DNA of 64,000 bases from Lachnospiraceae bacterium JC7 (GTDB lineage: Bacteria > Bacillota > Clostridia > Lachnospirales > Lachnospiraceae). Every line of letters begins with the position of its first letter. Position 1 is the first letter of the stretch. Positions 32,048 through 40,497 of the stretch are shown here, one piece after another. The position numbers and the translations under genes are program-made. Location of the stretch: NCBI GenBank assembly GCA_000513555.1, contig ALYD01000011.1, forward strand, positions 1 to 64,000. The letters are read 5' to 3'. Below the pieces are notes generated by a model that saw only the letters and a list, made by a program, of their open reading frames with translations, searched no databases and had not been told where the DNA came from.

Positions 32048-32977
32048 TCATCTCCTTTTTACTGCCGAAAGAAGTATATCTTCTATCATATCTTCGTACC
32101 GGATACCGGCCAGTTCAGCTGAAAGAGGCATGAGGCTGCATTTCTTAAGCCCCGGAACAGCATTGATCTCCAGAACATGGGGCGTGTTGTCTTGGGAAAG
32201 CATGAAGTCCACACGGCACAGATCCATGGCACCGGTGATTTTATAGACCTGAAGGGCCATCTGTTGGATCTGTGAATTTAATTCAGGGCTTAAACTGCTT
32301 TCCTTGATCCCGTAGGCTCCTGTGAAGGTTATGAGGCTGTCTTCTTTAAGAGAAGCCGCATCCGGATGGTCAAGGTCGAGTCCCTCGACTACAGGCAGGG
32401 AAGTGCATCCGTTCTTGCCTTCATATATGCCGGCTGTATAGAAATGTCCTTTTATATAACTTTCAAGGAGTATAGGGGAATCAAAAGCGAATACTTTCTC
32501 TATGAGAGGAAGATCTTCAGGACTCTTTATGAGTTCTATACCGAAGCTTCCGCCCTGAGTAGGCGCTTTTGCCACAAAGGGATAGCCAAGACCTTCATAA
32601 TCATAGCTGTTATTCTTATACTGTTCTTTAGTAAGTATATCCCATTTAGGGGTGTTTATGTTGTAGCGATCAAAGAGAAGTTTACATAGTATCTTGTCGT
32701 TTATGATCGAGGCAGCTCTCATACCGCTTCCGGTAAAGGGAATGCCCTCTACCTCCAGCATGGCCTGAAAGGTACCATCACCATATCCGCGGCCCTGGAC
32801 ACAAAGGAATACAATATCTGTTGAGACTTCTCTAAGTTTAAGTATGATATCTTTTCCGAATTGAATCAGATGTACGGAATAACCTTTTGTTTTAAGTGCT
32901 TCAGCAATATCTTTAGCATTTTTTTCTGAGGGACCTCGTTCCTCGGGTGTTCCGCCATATACTACACTTACGATCAT
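32048..32977 (-). CDS. D-Ala-D-Ala ligase-like ATP-grasp enzyme
   Basis: A 309-residue ATP-grasp ligase of Ddl type. Seen: VYGGTPEERGPSEKNA near the N-terminus (GGTSxExxVS in Ddl), TGSGMRAASIINDK, YPFVAKAPTQGGSFGIEL (ATP-binding) and VDFMLSQDNTPHVLEINAVP (metal ligands Asp, Glu, Asn). The Ddl motif HGxxGEDG is QGRGYGDG here, losing the histidine and glutamate that position substrate. It may therefore join other amino acids or carboxylates. A housekeeping Ddl would not be expected between a transporter and a phosphatase. AGGAG precedes the ATG; gaps are 2 and 4 bases. Confidence 0.82.
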   Translation of the reverse strand: MIVSVVYGGTPEERGPSEKNAKDIAEALKTKGYSVHLIQFGKDIILKLREVSTDIVFLCVQGRGYGDGTFQAMLEVEGIPFTGSGMRAASIINDKILCKLLFDRYNINTPKWDILTKEQYKNNSYDYEGLGYPFVAKAPTQGGSFGIELIKSPEDLPLIEKVFAFDSPILLESYIKGHFYTAGIYEGKNGCTSLPVVEGLDLDHPDAASLKEDSLITFTGAYGIKESSLSPELNSQIQQMALQVYKITGAMDLCRVDFMLSQDNTPHVLEINAVPGLKKCSLMPLSAELAGIRYEDMIEDILLSAVKRR

Positions 32978-32979
32978 TT

Positions 32980-34974
32980 TTATTCTCCTGTTGATCTATT
33001 TTCGGCTGAGCTTCTGTTTCCCAATACACATGAGTAGAAGATAAATATTGCCGTCATGATGAAAAAAGCAGTGGCGAGGCATTTTATACCTGCCTGATAA
33101 CCAAGGATAAGTACCGCTGCAAAAACGAAAGGTCCGGTCATTTCCAGAAGTTTCTTGATAAAGGAAAGCAGCGACAGGGATTTGGAGGCACCCAGGGACC
33201 TTACAGCGGGCAGTGACAGGAAATAATTGTTCTGTACACCAAAGCCGATGCTGTCAGCTACACCCAGAAGGGAAGCACTCAGGAAAGGTAATAACAATCC
33301 TGTTCCTACGCCCGGAAGGAACAGGCTCAAGGCTATGAGCAGATTATATACGAAGTTGATATTCTCAAGGGTCTTGCCTTTAAATGTAGAAATAACAAGT
33401 GACAGTGCAGGCCCGACGTAAACGAGAAGTATTCCGTAAAGCATCTGTGCACGACCAACGTCAGTTATGCTTCCTCCGATATTTTCGAAATACAGAGGCA
33501 GATAGTAGCTCAGGAATGATGCGGCTATACTTGCCGGGGCTATCATCAGGATAACGAATAAGAGTGCTGTAAATATATCCACCGGCTTTGTCTTGATGCT
33601 GCTGTTGGATTCCATTTTGCTTTTGTCAGCCTTTGGAAGCATGGCATTTTCCAGGTTGATGATGAAAACAGAAGTGAAAATGGTCAATACAGCAGATATG
33701 ATAAATACTGTTTTATATCCAAAGAGATCTGCGATAATGGCACCTATGGAAGCTCCGCAGTTCATACCTGCATAGATTCCGGCATTTAAAAGAGCAAAGC
33801 CCAAAAGCTGTTCGCGGGCGCTCTTGCCGAAAAGTGACAGGTTTCTCAGGGTCATCCAGCAGAAGCCGTAGCCCAGTCCGACTATGGCTCTGGATGCCAC
33901 AAATGTTATAAGATTTCCTGAAACTGCAGAGAAAAAGGTACCTGCAGCCACCATCAGAAGACCGGAAAGGAAAGGCATCTTCCAGCCTTTTTTTTCAAGA
34001 AGGATAGTGGTGATGAAAATCGCAGAACAGGTCAAAAGTGTCTCTGCGGATTGGGGAAGTCCTGCAGCGGTATGGGCAGAGATTCCGAAGGATTCCGTAT
34101 AGAGAGACTTGGCTACTATGGGAATAAAGGCCGAAGACAGTCTGGAGGCGAAATAAAAGAGAAATGCGATCTGCCTGATATAGTAGAGGGCAGATGGTAC
34201 ATGTGACTGTGCAAGTGCATCTCCGGAATTAAAATCATCGTCGTCCGGGATGTCCAGCTCTAAGCTTTCTTCTGTGGGATCTGCCGTTGCAGGGATCGCC
34301 ATGGCTCTGGATATCCTGCGGATCAGCAAAAGTACGATCTCTACGGAGAAAAAGACAGAGGTAACAAGTACAGTAAGAAGATTCAGTATAATGGATTTCA
34401 GTTGCTTTCTGATGTGAAGCTGGTCCACAGTGAACCGGATTCTGTTAGGTTTATTGAAACTATAGGTATATGATGAATCCGATACGGACATTCCGAGCCT
34501 GGAGCTGTCGGATGAATAGAGAACATTACCCTGCGGATCTATGACTGAAATTTCAGTTATCTCTTCAGTACAAAGCCCTGAGAGTACGGAGTTAAGGCTA
34601 TCGACAGAGCATTGTGACGCGGCTGTGATGTCGTTTCTTATGTTTTCGAAAAGTTTATAGTTTATGATCTGATTTCTTACAGAGATGATCTCAAAGAAAA
34701 AAGAGATCTGTATGATGATAATGACAGTCAGAAGCATGGCGTTGATATTCACGCTTTCCATATTTCCGAACACATCAAAAACAGGCCCCTTATAAAAGAA
34801 AAGAGCAAGGGCGATACAGGCAATAACAGTAAGTATGGCAAGGACACTGAAAGGAAAAGCAGTGTACTCAGAGGGCTCGTTGATATTCAGGATCACGAGG
34901 AATGCCGCAACTATGAAGATGGTGATCACAGAGCCGATAAACAGAAAAAGTCTGATTTTTGTGGTTTTTTTCAT
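32980..34974 (-). CDS. MFS transporter with N-terminal sensor-like region
   Basis: A 664-residue membrane protein. The first ~240 residues hold about three TM helices (from MKKTTKIRLFLFIGSVITIF), an extracytoplasmic segment resembling a single Cache/PAS domain (EITEISVIDPQGNVLYSSDS), one more TM and an acidic linker (LELDIPDDDDFNSGD). From about 250 to 655 there are twelve TM helices of the MFS fold (VASRAIVGLGYGFCWMTLRN; LLGFALLNAGIYAGMNCGAS). It likely exports a small molecule, with the N-terminus sensing outside conditions. First gene of the operon with the ATP-grasp ligase and the phosphatase. Start at ATG 34974; no strong ribosome binding site is seen. Confidence 0.82.
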   Translation of the reverse strand: MKKTTKIRLFLFIGSVITIFIVAAFLVILNINEPSEYTAFPFSVLAILTVIACIALALFFYKGPVFDVFGNMESVNINAMLLTVIIIIQISFFFEIISVRNQIINYKLFENIRNDITAASQCSVDSLNSVLSGLCTEEITEISVIDPQGNVLYSSDSSRLGMSVSDSSYTYSFNKPNRIRFTVDQLHIRKQLKSIILNLLTVLVTSVFFSVEIVLLLIRRISRAMAIPATADPTEESLELDIPDDDDFNSGDALAQSHVPSALYYIRQIAFLFYFASRLSSAFIPIVAKSLYTESFGISAHTAAGLPQSAETLLTCSAIFITTILLEKKGWKMPFLSGLLMVAAGTFFSAVSGNLITFVASRAIVGLGYGFCWMTLRNLSLFGKSAREQLLGFALLNAGIYAGMNCGASIGAIIADLFGYKTVFIISAVLTIFTSVFIINLENAMLPKADKSKMESNSSIKTKPVDIFTALLFVILMIAPASIAASFLSYYLPLYFENIGGSITDVGRAQMLYGILLVYVGPALSLVISTFKGKTLENINFVYNLLIALSLFLPGVGTGLLLPFLSASLLGVADSIGFGVQNNYFLSLPAVRSLGASKSLSLLSFIKKLLEMTGPFVFAAVLILGYQAGIKCLATAFFIMTAIFIFYSCVLGNRSSAENRSTGE

Positions 34975-35150
34975 ATGTTATTACGGTCTAAAAAAATGTA
35001 ATCAGGTCATTTACTTCTTTTATAGTTCATCGACAATTTTATCATTTAAATAAAATGTGTGCCATGGATTAAAAGGCTTTTGAAAGAAAAATATTATAAA
35101 AATAAATAAAAAGCGGAAATATTCTGCTAAAATTAAGCTGAGAAAAAAAG

Positions 35151-35166
35151 CGTTGCGTGGGCAACG
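35151..35166 (+). promoter_or_regulatory. Small hairpin in the crp leader
   Basis: CGTTGC-GTGG-GCAACG, 24 bases before the Crp/Fnr start codon. It could be a leader hairpin or a binding site. The 216-base divergent gap (34975-35190) otherwise holds only AT-rich promoter-like sequence. Confidence 0.4.
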
Positions 35167-35190
35167 ATAATAGAATAGAATTGGAACGTT

Positions 35191-35850
35191 ATGAAAAAAG
35201 AGATCACTAATAAGGAAATACCATTATTTGCCAATATAAAAGAGATGGATCTGAACCAGCTTTTTACATGCCTACGAAGCTACAGGCAGAAATACAAGCG
35301 TGGAGAGAACATCATTATGGAGCAGGATAATGTTCAGTACATCGGAGTTGTGTTGTCCGGCATGGTTCATATGCTGAAGGATGATATCTGGGGTAATCAG
35401 ACCATGCTTGGTTTTATGGAACCGGGAGAGCTGATAGGGGAGAGCTTTGCTGTACGGAGATCAACGGAATCTTACGTAAGGTTTCAGGCGGTGAAGGATT
35501 CGGAGATCATATTTCTGGCAGCGTCAAGCATCATACATAACTGTCCGAGACAGTGCGGGTTTCATGCCCAGATAACCCAGAATATGTTTCAGCTTATGGG
35601 AGAAAAGACGGTTCAGCTTATGGAGAAGATAGAGGTGTCGTCGAAATCCTCTCTCAGGGATAAGATACTTGCCTATCTTTCGCTTATGTCTCAGAAACAA
35701 CGTTCCCGTTATATAGAATCACCCCTTACAAGGACAGAGCTGGCAGAGTATCTGTGTGCCAACAGAAGTGCCATGACCAGGGAGCTTGCAGCCATGAAGG
35801 AAGAGGGTATCCTCGACTATGATAAAAATACTTATAATCTGAAAAAGTAA
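35191..35850 (+). CDS. Crp/Fnr family transcriptional regulator
   Basis: A 219-residue regulator. Residues about 10-125 are a cyclic-nucleotide-binding-type sensor domain (YKRGENIIMEQDNVQYIGVV; MLGFMEPGELIGESFAV). The C-terminal Crp helix-turn-helix is SPLTRTELAEYLCANRSAMT, then RELAAMKEEGIL. It has scattered cysteines (Cys27, Cys117, Cys121) but not the four-Cys Fnr cluster. It sits 10 bases ahead of a DUF2232 gene and likely forms an operon with it. No strong Shine-Dalgarno is seen; GGAACG lies 6 bases upstream. Confidence 0.88.
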   Translation: MKKEITNKEIPLFANIKEMDLNQLFTCLRSYRQKYKRGENIIMEQDNVQYIGVVLSGMVHMLKDDIWGNQTMLGFMEPGELIGESFAVRRSTESYVRFQAVKDSEIIFLAASSIIHNCPRQCGFHAQITQNMFQLMGEKTVQLMEKIEVSSKSSLRDKILAYLSLMSQKQRSRYIESPLTRTELAEYLCANRSAMTRELAAMKEEGILDYDKNTYNLKK

Positions 35851-35860
35851 AGGAAGACCA

Positions 35861-36859
35861 ATGGATAAAAAAACTATAAAGATCACCTACGGAGCCATGA
35901 TAGTAGCTCTTTTCGGAGTGCTTCTCCTGATCAACAGACAGACCGGAGGAATGTTCCAGGGCATACTGATGTACATTCTGCCCATTCCTATGGTGGCTTA
36001 TGCTGCGAGGTACGGCTGGAAAACAAGTATAGCTGCCTGGGCGGCGGCTACCTTTATCAGCATATTCGTTAGCACGCCGACTACCATTATCTATGCAGCA
36101 TGTGAAGCTTTTCTCGGTATGGTGCTGGGAACATGTATTTATCATAAAAAGGATATGACCAAATCTCTCCTGCTTATAATGTTTTTGTGCGTTATTTCCG
36201 AGCTTTTCAATGCAGTCATAATTACTGCGGTATCGGGCCAGAGCCTTTCCATGTACGTAAGGGAAATGCAGGAAGCCATGAATGAGTCCATGGAGATGAT
36301 GAGTAAGTATATGGGCGGAGATCCCCGGATGGAATCTCAGATCACACTCATGAGATCCATGATGTCGGATGCTTTCATCGCAAGGATACTGCTTGTGTCC
36401 ATGGCTGTGGGCGGCGCCATTCAGGGTTTTATCATATATGAAGTGAGCCTTCTTATACTTAGACGTCTCCATATCGCTGTGCCGAAACCGAAGCCTGTTG
36501 CTCTTTATACCCCGCCTTCATGGACAGCATATCTCGGTATAGCTTTATTCATGCTTTATAATTACACTTTCGCCAGGCCCTTTGAAAACGAGATAGTCCA
36601 GAGCGTTATGCAGGTGGCAGGAATCGTCGGGGTCATGTATCTGATGTGTTTCGGTGTTATAGCTGTAACACTTTTGGTACAGGCATATATGACCAGAGTA
36701 AAGCTGGTTGTCGGAATCATCGGATTCCTGAGCATTTTCATGATGCCACAGCTGGTCCTCATACTGGGAGTCTTTTATGTTGCGGGTCAGCTTCACAGGT
36801 TCCTTTTGAAGAAACTCGGATACGAAGTGCAGGAATTACCTGATAATAGAATAAGCTGA
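35861..36859 (+). CDS. DUF2232 (YybS-like) membrane protein
   Basis: A 332-residue integral membrane protein with eight or so hydrophobic helices: ITYGAMIVALFGVLLLIN at the start, ILMYILPIPMVAYAARYGWK, and LGIALFMLYNYTFARPF, LVQAYMTRVKLVVGIIGFLS later. This matches the DUF2232/YybS family, thought related to energy-coupling-factor S components or cell-envelope membrane proteins. Methionine-rich central loop (MQEAMNESMEMMSKYMGGDP). The start lies 10 bases after the Crp gene. A strong terminator follows. Confidence 0.8.
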   Translation: MDKKTIKITYGAMIVALFGVLLLINRQTGGMFQGILMYILPIPMVAYAARYGWKTSIAAWAAATFISIFVSTPTTIIYAACEAFLGMVLGTCIYHKKDMTKSLLLIMFLCVISELFNAVIITAVSGQSLSMYVREMQEAMNESMEMMSKYMGGDPRMESQITLMRSMMSDAFIARILLVSMAVGGAIQGFIIYEVSLLILRRLHIAVPKPKPVALYTPPSWTAYLGIALFMLYNYTFARPFENEIVQSVMQVAGIVGVMYLMCFGVIAVTLLVQAYMTRVKLVVGIIGFLSIFMMPQLVLILGVFYVAGQLHRFLLKKLGYEVQELPDNRIS

Positions 36860-36873
36860 GATATGGGAGCTAT

Positions 36874-36915
36874 AGTGCATATGTCCGGTCGTGAGACGGA
36901 TATATGCACTTTTTC
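36874..36915 (+). terminator. Rho-independent terminator
   Basis: AGTGCATAT/ATATGCACT with an inner GTCCG/CGGAT stem, then TTTTTC. It ends the crp-DUF2232 operon. Confidence 0.85.
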
Positions 36916-37013
36916 TATTTAAAATGTCTAATTTGTGCCGATTTCTGATATAGTATATGTATATTATCAGTTGGGCGTGATGGATGATTTGCGTTCAAAA
37001 GGAGAGGCAGAGT

Positions 37014-37595
37014 ATGGAATATAAAGTTATTACGATTAGCCGCAATTATGGAAGTCATGGACATGAGCTTGCACAGAAACTAAGTGAAAGGCTTGGAATA
37101 CCATATTACGACAGAGATTTTGTACGTAAGACAGCAGCTGAGAGCGGTTTTTCTCAGGAGCTTATAGATGAAGACGGTGAAAAGATAAAGATTGGAACCA
37201 AGCTTATCGAGATGTTGTCTCCGGCTTCACTTAATTCAAGTCACGACGAGATATTCAAGGCACAGAGCAGAGTGGTTCTGGAGCTGTCTGAGTCACCATG
37301 TATCATAGTCGGAAGATGTTCCAACTATATTCTCAGAGAGGCGGGCATTCCGTCTTTCGATATTTATCTTACAGCTGACAGATCCTGGCGTATTGATAAT
37401 GCACTGAATCATAAGGTGAAGAAGGAACAGGTCACAGAGCAGTATATAACCAAAAAGGACAATGAGCGAAGTGATTACTATAAGCTCTATACCGGACGTC
37501 CCATGGGAATGGCATCTGACTACACTGTTTGTCTTGACGTAGGAAAGATCGGAATGGACAGATGTGTAGACATTATCTGCAACCTTTTGAAATAA
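37014..37595 (+). CDS. Cytidylate-kinase-like family protein
   Basis: A 193-residue P-loop-like kinase of the cytidylate kinase-like family common in Clostridia: YKVITISRNYGSHGHELAQK, then LSERLGIPYYDRDFVRKTAA, CIIVGRCSNYILRE and IDIY-type FDIYLTADRSWRIDNALNHK. The P-loop is replaced by SRNYGSHGHE, typical of this subgroup. The true substrate is unknown; real CMP kinase is usually encoded elsewhere. I chose ATG 37014 with GGAGAGG upstream over earlier in-frame starts. A perfect terminator follows. Confidence 0.85.
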   Translation: MEYKVITISRNYGSHGHELAQKLSERLGIPYYDRDFVRKTAAESGFSQELIDEDGEKIKIGTKLIEMLSPASLNSSHDEIFKAQSRVVLELSESPCIIVGRCSNYILREAGIPSFDIYLTADRSWRIDNALNHKVKKEQVTEQYITKKDNERSDYYKLYTGRPMGMASDYTVCLDVGKIGMDRCVDIICNLLK

Positions 37596-37604
37596 ATATG
37601 TTAT

Positions 37605-37650
37605 AATACCCGTATTCTTGCATAAAGATGCTTGAATACGGGTATTTTTT
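37605..37650. terminator. Perfect 13-bp terminator
   Basis: AATACCCGTATTC (37605-37617) pairs perfectly with 37634-37646, followed by a T run. Confidence 0.9.
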
Positions 37651-37679
37651 GATAATTATGCATTAATGAGGAGATGGCC

Positions 37680-38612
37680 ATGAAAACAAAGATTTATATC
37701 GACGGACAAAGCGGAACAACCGGACTCCAGATTTATGATCGAATAGGAAAAAGAGAGGATTTGGAGCTGCTCCGTATTCCTGAAGAAAAACGTCATGATA
37801 CAGAGGAACGAAAAAAATATCTCAATTCTGCAGACATAGTATTCCTCTGCCTGCCTGATGACGGGGCGAGAGAAGCGGTTTCTCTAATTGACAATGCTTC
37901 CGTCAGAGTCATTGATGCTTCTACAGCTCACAGAACAAATGATGACTGGGTATATGGCTTCCCGGAGTTATCAAAGGAGCAGCGTGAGGCTATACGTACA
38001 GGTAAAAGGATCGCGAATCCCGGATGTCATGCCACAGGCTTTATTTCCGTGACAGCTCCTCTTGTGCGCATGGGTATACTTCCCGTGGATTATCCCGTTA
38101 CCTGTTATTCACTTACCGGTTATTCAGGCGGTGGAAAGAAAATGATACAGGATTATGAGGCGGAGGGACGTTCCGAGCTTCTCAGCGCTCCGGGAATCTA
38201 CGGACTTAATCTTAAGCATAAGCATATTCCAGAGATGCAGAAAATGACCGGACTTTCCCATGCACCTGTGTTCATGCCTGTAGTTGATGATTATTACAAG
38301 GGCATGGCAACTACCATCATGCTTCAGAACAGACTTCTTAATGGCGCTCCGACTGCAGAGGATATCTGTGAGAAGCTTAAGGAATATTATAAGGATGAGC
38401 ATTTTGTAAATGTCGTTCCTTTCGGCGAAAATGACAGTAAGCTTTATGCCAATAAGCTGGCGGGAACAAATGAGCTTCAAATCGTGGTGTGCGGATATGA
38501 GGACCAGACATCTGTTACCGCCCTCTTTGATAATCTCGGAAAGGGAGCCAGCGGTGCGGCAGTACAGAATATGAACATCATGCTGGGACTTCCCGAGAAT
38601 ACAGGGCTTTGA
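37680..38612 (+). CDS. argC: N-acetyl-gamma-glutamyl-phosphate reductase, type 2
   Basis: A 310-residue arginine biosynthesis enzyme that reduces N-acetylglutamyl phosphate with NADPH to the semialdehyde. The short type 2 form is indicated by the opening KIYIDGQSGTTGLQIYDRI (nucleotide-binding GxxGTTG). The active-site cysteine is in ANPGCHATGF, and the motifs DDWVYGFPEL and YSLTGYSGGGKKM match. I chose ATG 37680 because GAGGAG sits 7 bases upstream; ATG 37674 is too close. No other arg genes are in the window, so it appears transcribed alone. The following T-box transcript has its own promoter. Confidence 0.93.
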   Translation: MKTKIYIDGQSGTTGLQIYDRIGKREDLELLRIPEEKRHDTEERKKYLNSADIVFLCLPDDGAREAVSLIDNASVRVIDASTAHRTNDDWVYGFPELSKEQREAIRTGKRIANPGCHATGFISVTAPLVRMGILPVDYPVTCYSLTGYSGGGKKMIQDYEAEGRSELLSAPGIYGLNLKHKHIPEMQKMTGLSHAPVFMPVVDDYYKGMATTIMLQNRLLNGAPTAEDICEKLKEYYKDEHFVNVVPFGENDSKLYANKLAGTNELQIVVCGYEDQTSVTALFDNLGKGASGAAVQNMNIMLGLPENTGL

Positions 38613-38698
38613 GCTGTTACCCGAGACATGGAATGGCTAAAAATAATGACATCACCCGAAGTTATACCTGCTACGTATAAATGGGTATGGGCCAATCG

Positions 38699-38727
38699 TT
38701 GACTTTGATTTTCAATAGGAGTAATTT
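38699..38727 (+). promoter_or_regulatory. Promoter of the T-box transcript
   Basis: TTGACT (38699-38704), 17-base spacer, TAATTT (38722-38727). Transcription would start near 38735, at the base of the T-box leader. Bases 38613-38698 hold no gene. Confidence 0.65.
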
Positions 38728-38739
38728 ACTATCAACAGA

Positions 38740-39009
38740 TAAATGATAAAGACGTTGACGAGAAAAAGTAGCAGTCTGATATGCTTCAGAGAGCCGTTGG
38801 TCGGTGTGAAACGGTGCAGGTAAGGTTGTGAATATCATCTCCGAGTTTCGTGCTGAAAGCTCTCGTAATTAGGCATCGACGGTGTGGTCTCCGTTACAGG
38901 ACTAAGCATTGATAGATGCGACAGAGTGGTCGTTTTACGGCAATGAGAGTGGTACCGCAGAGGTAATTTAAGCCTTTGTCTCTTCAAAAGAAGAGGCAGG
39001 GGCTTTTTT
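38740..39009 (+). promoter_or_regulatory. T-box leader, specifier read as isoleucine (ATC)
   Basis: Elements in order: Stem I closed by ACGAGA/TCTCGT (38758-38763/38861-38866), AGTA bulge (38767-38770), GAGAG and GGTGTGAA apical motifs, specifier loop GAATATCA (38830-38837), the T-box AGAGTGGTACCGC (38946-38958), and a terminator hairpin AGCCTTTGTCTCTTC pairing with 38987-39003 region before a T run. The codon in the specifier loop is best read as ATC (Ile); TAT (Tyr) is the alternative if the register shifts by one. Uncharged tRNA would bind and allow read-through into the TRAP transporter genes. Confidence 0.93.
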
Positions 39010-39013
39010 AGTG

Positions 39014-39177
39014 CATAAATCCTGTATCAGGCGGCTGTGCAGATTGCAAGCTTGCTTGCAAAAATGCACAGACATCTGATACGACAACAGAAATCGAGAA
39101 GTAGCGCGATAGCGCGGATTCGAGATTTCTGTAGCATGACGAGAGTGCGAAGCACGAAGTCATGCGCAGGATTTATG
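39014..39177 (+). repeat. Four-way-junction palindromic element between T-box and TRAP genes
   Basis: An 11-bp perfect outer stem CATAAATCCTG/CAGGATTTATG (39014-39024/39167-39177) encloses three arms. Arm 1: TATCAG/CTGATA with inner TGTGCA/TGCACA and TTGCAA/TTGCAA. Arm 2: ACAGAAATC/GATTTCTGT with GCGC/GCGC. Arm 3: CATGAC/GTCATG with GTGC/GCAC. No coding frame is seen. It is either a structured RNA in the leader or a palindromic mobile repeat. Bases 39178-39270 after it are the plain leader of the transporter gene. Confidence 0.75.
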
Positions 39178-39270
39178 TAATTCAATTATCAGTCATGCAA
39201 TCAGCGGTATAAAACGAGGAAATATCTGTTGGGGAAAAGTAAAAAAGAATCAAATGTTAGGGAGGCAACA

Positions 39271-40410
39271 ATGAAGAAGAACAGATTAATGGCTATGGCT
39301 ATGGCAGGAGCAGTGGTAATGTCTATGGCGGCATGCGGTTCCAACGCTGCACCTGAAAAGGCAGCTACGGAAGCGGCAAAGGAAACAGCGGCAGCAACCG
39401 AGGCAGCCAAGGATGGCGCTTCAGCCGAGACAAAGGCTGCAGCTGACACATCAGATGTATCAAATGCATCAAACGTAGCTCCTGAGATTCCTGATGGTGC
39501 AACAGTCATCAAGCTCGGTACAACAGTAAATGAGCAGGATTCATTCCAGATCGCAGCTGTAAAGTTCGCAGAGCTCGTACAGGAGAACACCAACGGTGCC
39601 TATGCCATCGAGATCCACCCTAACGGAGATCTGGGCGGCGAGAGAGATATGCTTGAGTCCATGCAGATGGGAACTCTGGATATGGGTATCGTAACATCAG
39701 GACCATTCGTAAACTTCTCACAGGATATGGGAGTTCTGGATATGCCTTATCTTTTCGCCAACAAGGAGCAGGCATATGCTGTATTTGACGGTGAGGTAGG
39801 ACGTGAGCTTCTTGATACACTGGAGGGTTCAGGCCTCAAGGGTCTTGCTTATGCAGAGAGAGGTTTCCGTAATCTCACAAACAATGTCCGTCCTATCGAA
39901 AAGGCAGAGGACCTCAAGGGACTTAAGATTCGTGTAATGGAAAATGAAGTATATCAGAAGGCATTTGAGGCACTAGGTGTCAATGCTACACCGATGGCAT
40001 GGGCAGACTGCCTTACAGCTCTTCAGCAGGGAACTGTTGATGGTGAGGAGAATCCTATCAACGTAATCAATTCCTATAAGCTCTGGGAGTCACAGAAGTA
40101 TGTAACTCTCGACGGTCACAGCTACTCGACAGCCATCATCACCATGTCACTTGACAAGTTCAATTCTCTCGATGCAGACACACAGAAGGTATTCCTTGAT
40201 GCGGCACAGCAGGCTGCAGAGTATGAGAGAGCATGGGTGGCAGATCAGGAGGCAGGACAGCTTCAGGCTATGAAGGATAACGGTATGGAGATCGTTGAAA
40301 ATCCTGATGTTGATTCCTTCAAGGAGGCTGTAAAGTCAGTTTATGATGCTTATCCTCAGTATGATGAGTACGTTAAGAAGATCAACGAGGTCATCGCAAC
40401 TGTAGGTTAA
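39271..40410 (+). CDS. TRAP transporter solute-binding protein (DctP family)
   Basis: A 379-residue lipoprotein. The signal peptide ends MSMAAC with lipid-anchored Cys22. An Ala/Glu/Lys-rich linker follows, then the DctP domain (VIKLGTTVNEQDSFQIAAVK; EIHPNGDLGGERDMLESMQM; IRVMENEVYQKAFEALGVNA; QQGTVDGEENPI). The conserved Arg in KIRVMEN-type position binds a carboxylate, so the ligand is probably an organic acid. ATG 39271 has GGGAGG 8 bases upstream, better than the earlier TTG. It is the first gene after an Ile-type T-box and the operon continues to ilvD, suggesting a branched-chain 2-oxo or hydroxy acid. Confidence 0.9.
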   Translation: MKKNRLMAMAMAGAVVMSMAACGSNAAPEKAATEAAKETAAATEAAKDGASAETKAAADTSDVSNASNVAPEIPDGATVIKLGTTVNEQDSFQIAAVKFAELVQENTNGAYAIEIHPNGDLGGERDMLESMQMGTLDMGIVTSGPFVNFSQDMGVLDMPYLFANKEQAYAVFDGEVGRELLDTLEGSGLKGLAYAERGFRNLTNNVRPIEKAEDLKGLKIRVMENEVYQKAFEALGVNATPMAWADCLTALQQGTVDGEENPINVINSYKLWESQKYVTLDGHSYSTAIITMSLDKFNSLDADTQKVFLDAAQQAAEYERAWVADQEAGQLQAMKDNGMEIVENPDVDSFKEAVKSVYDAYPQYDEYVKKINEVIATVG

Positions 40411-40442
40411 TAGTAATAAGCCCATGGAAACAGGGTATACAG

Positions 40443-40476
40443 CATCAGCCCATAATTAAACATGGGCTGATGTTTT
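40443..40476 (+). promoter_or_regulatory. Intercistronic hairpin between dctP-like and dctQ-like genes
   Basis: CATCAGCCCAT (40443-40453) pairs perfectly with ATGGGCTGATG (40462-40472), then TTTT. It could protect the upstream message or act as a leaky terminator, giving more binding protein than membrane subunits. Confidence 0.75.
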
Positions 40477-40497
40477 CGGATAAAGGAGGCAATCGAA

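Noticed and set aside
32048-32977. Housekeeping ddl
   Set aside because: The fold is right, but the substrate motif is changed and the operon context is transport and signalling, so no ddl symbol was given.
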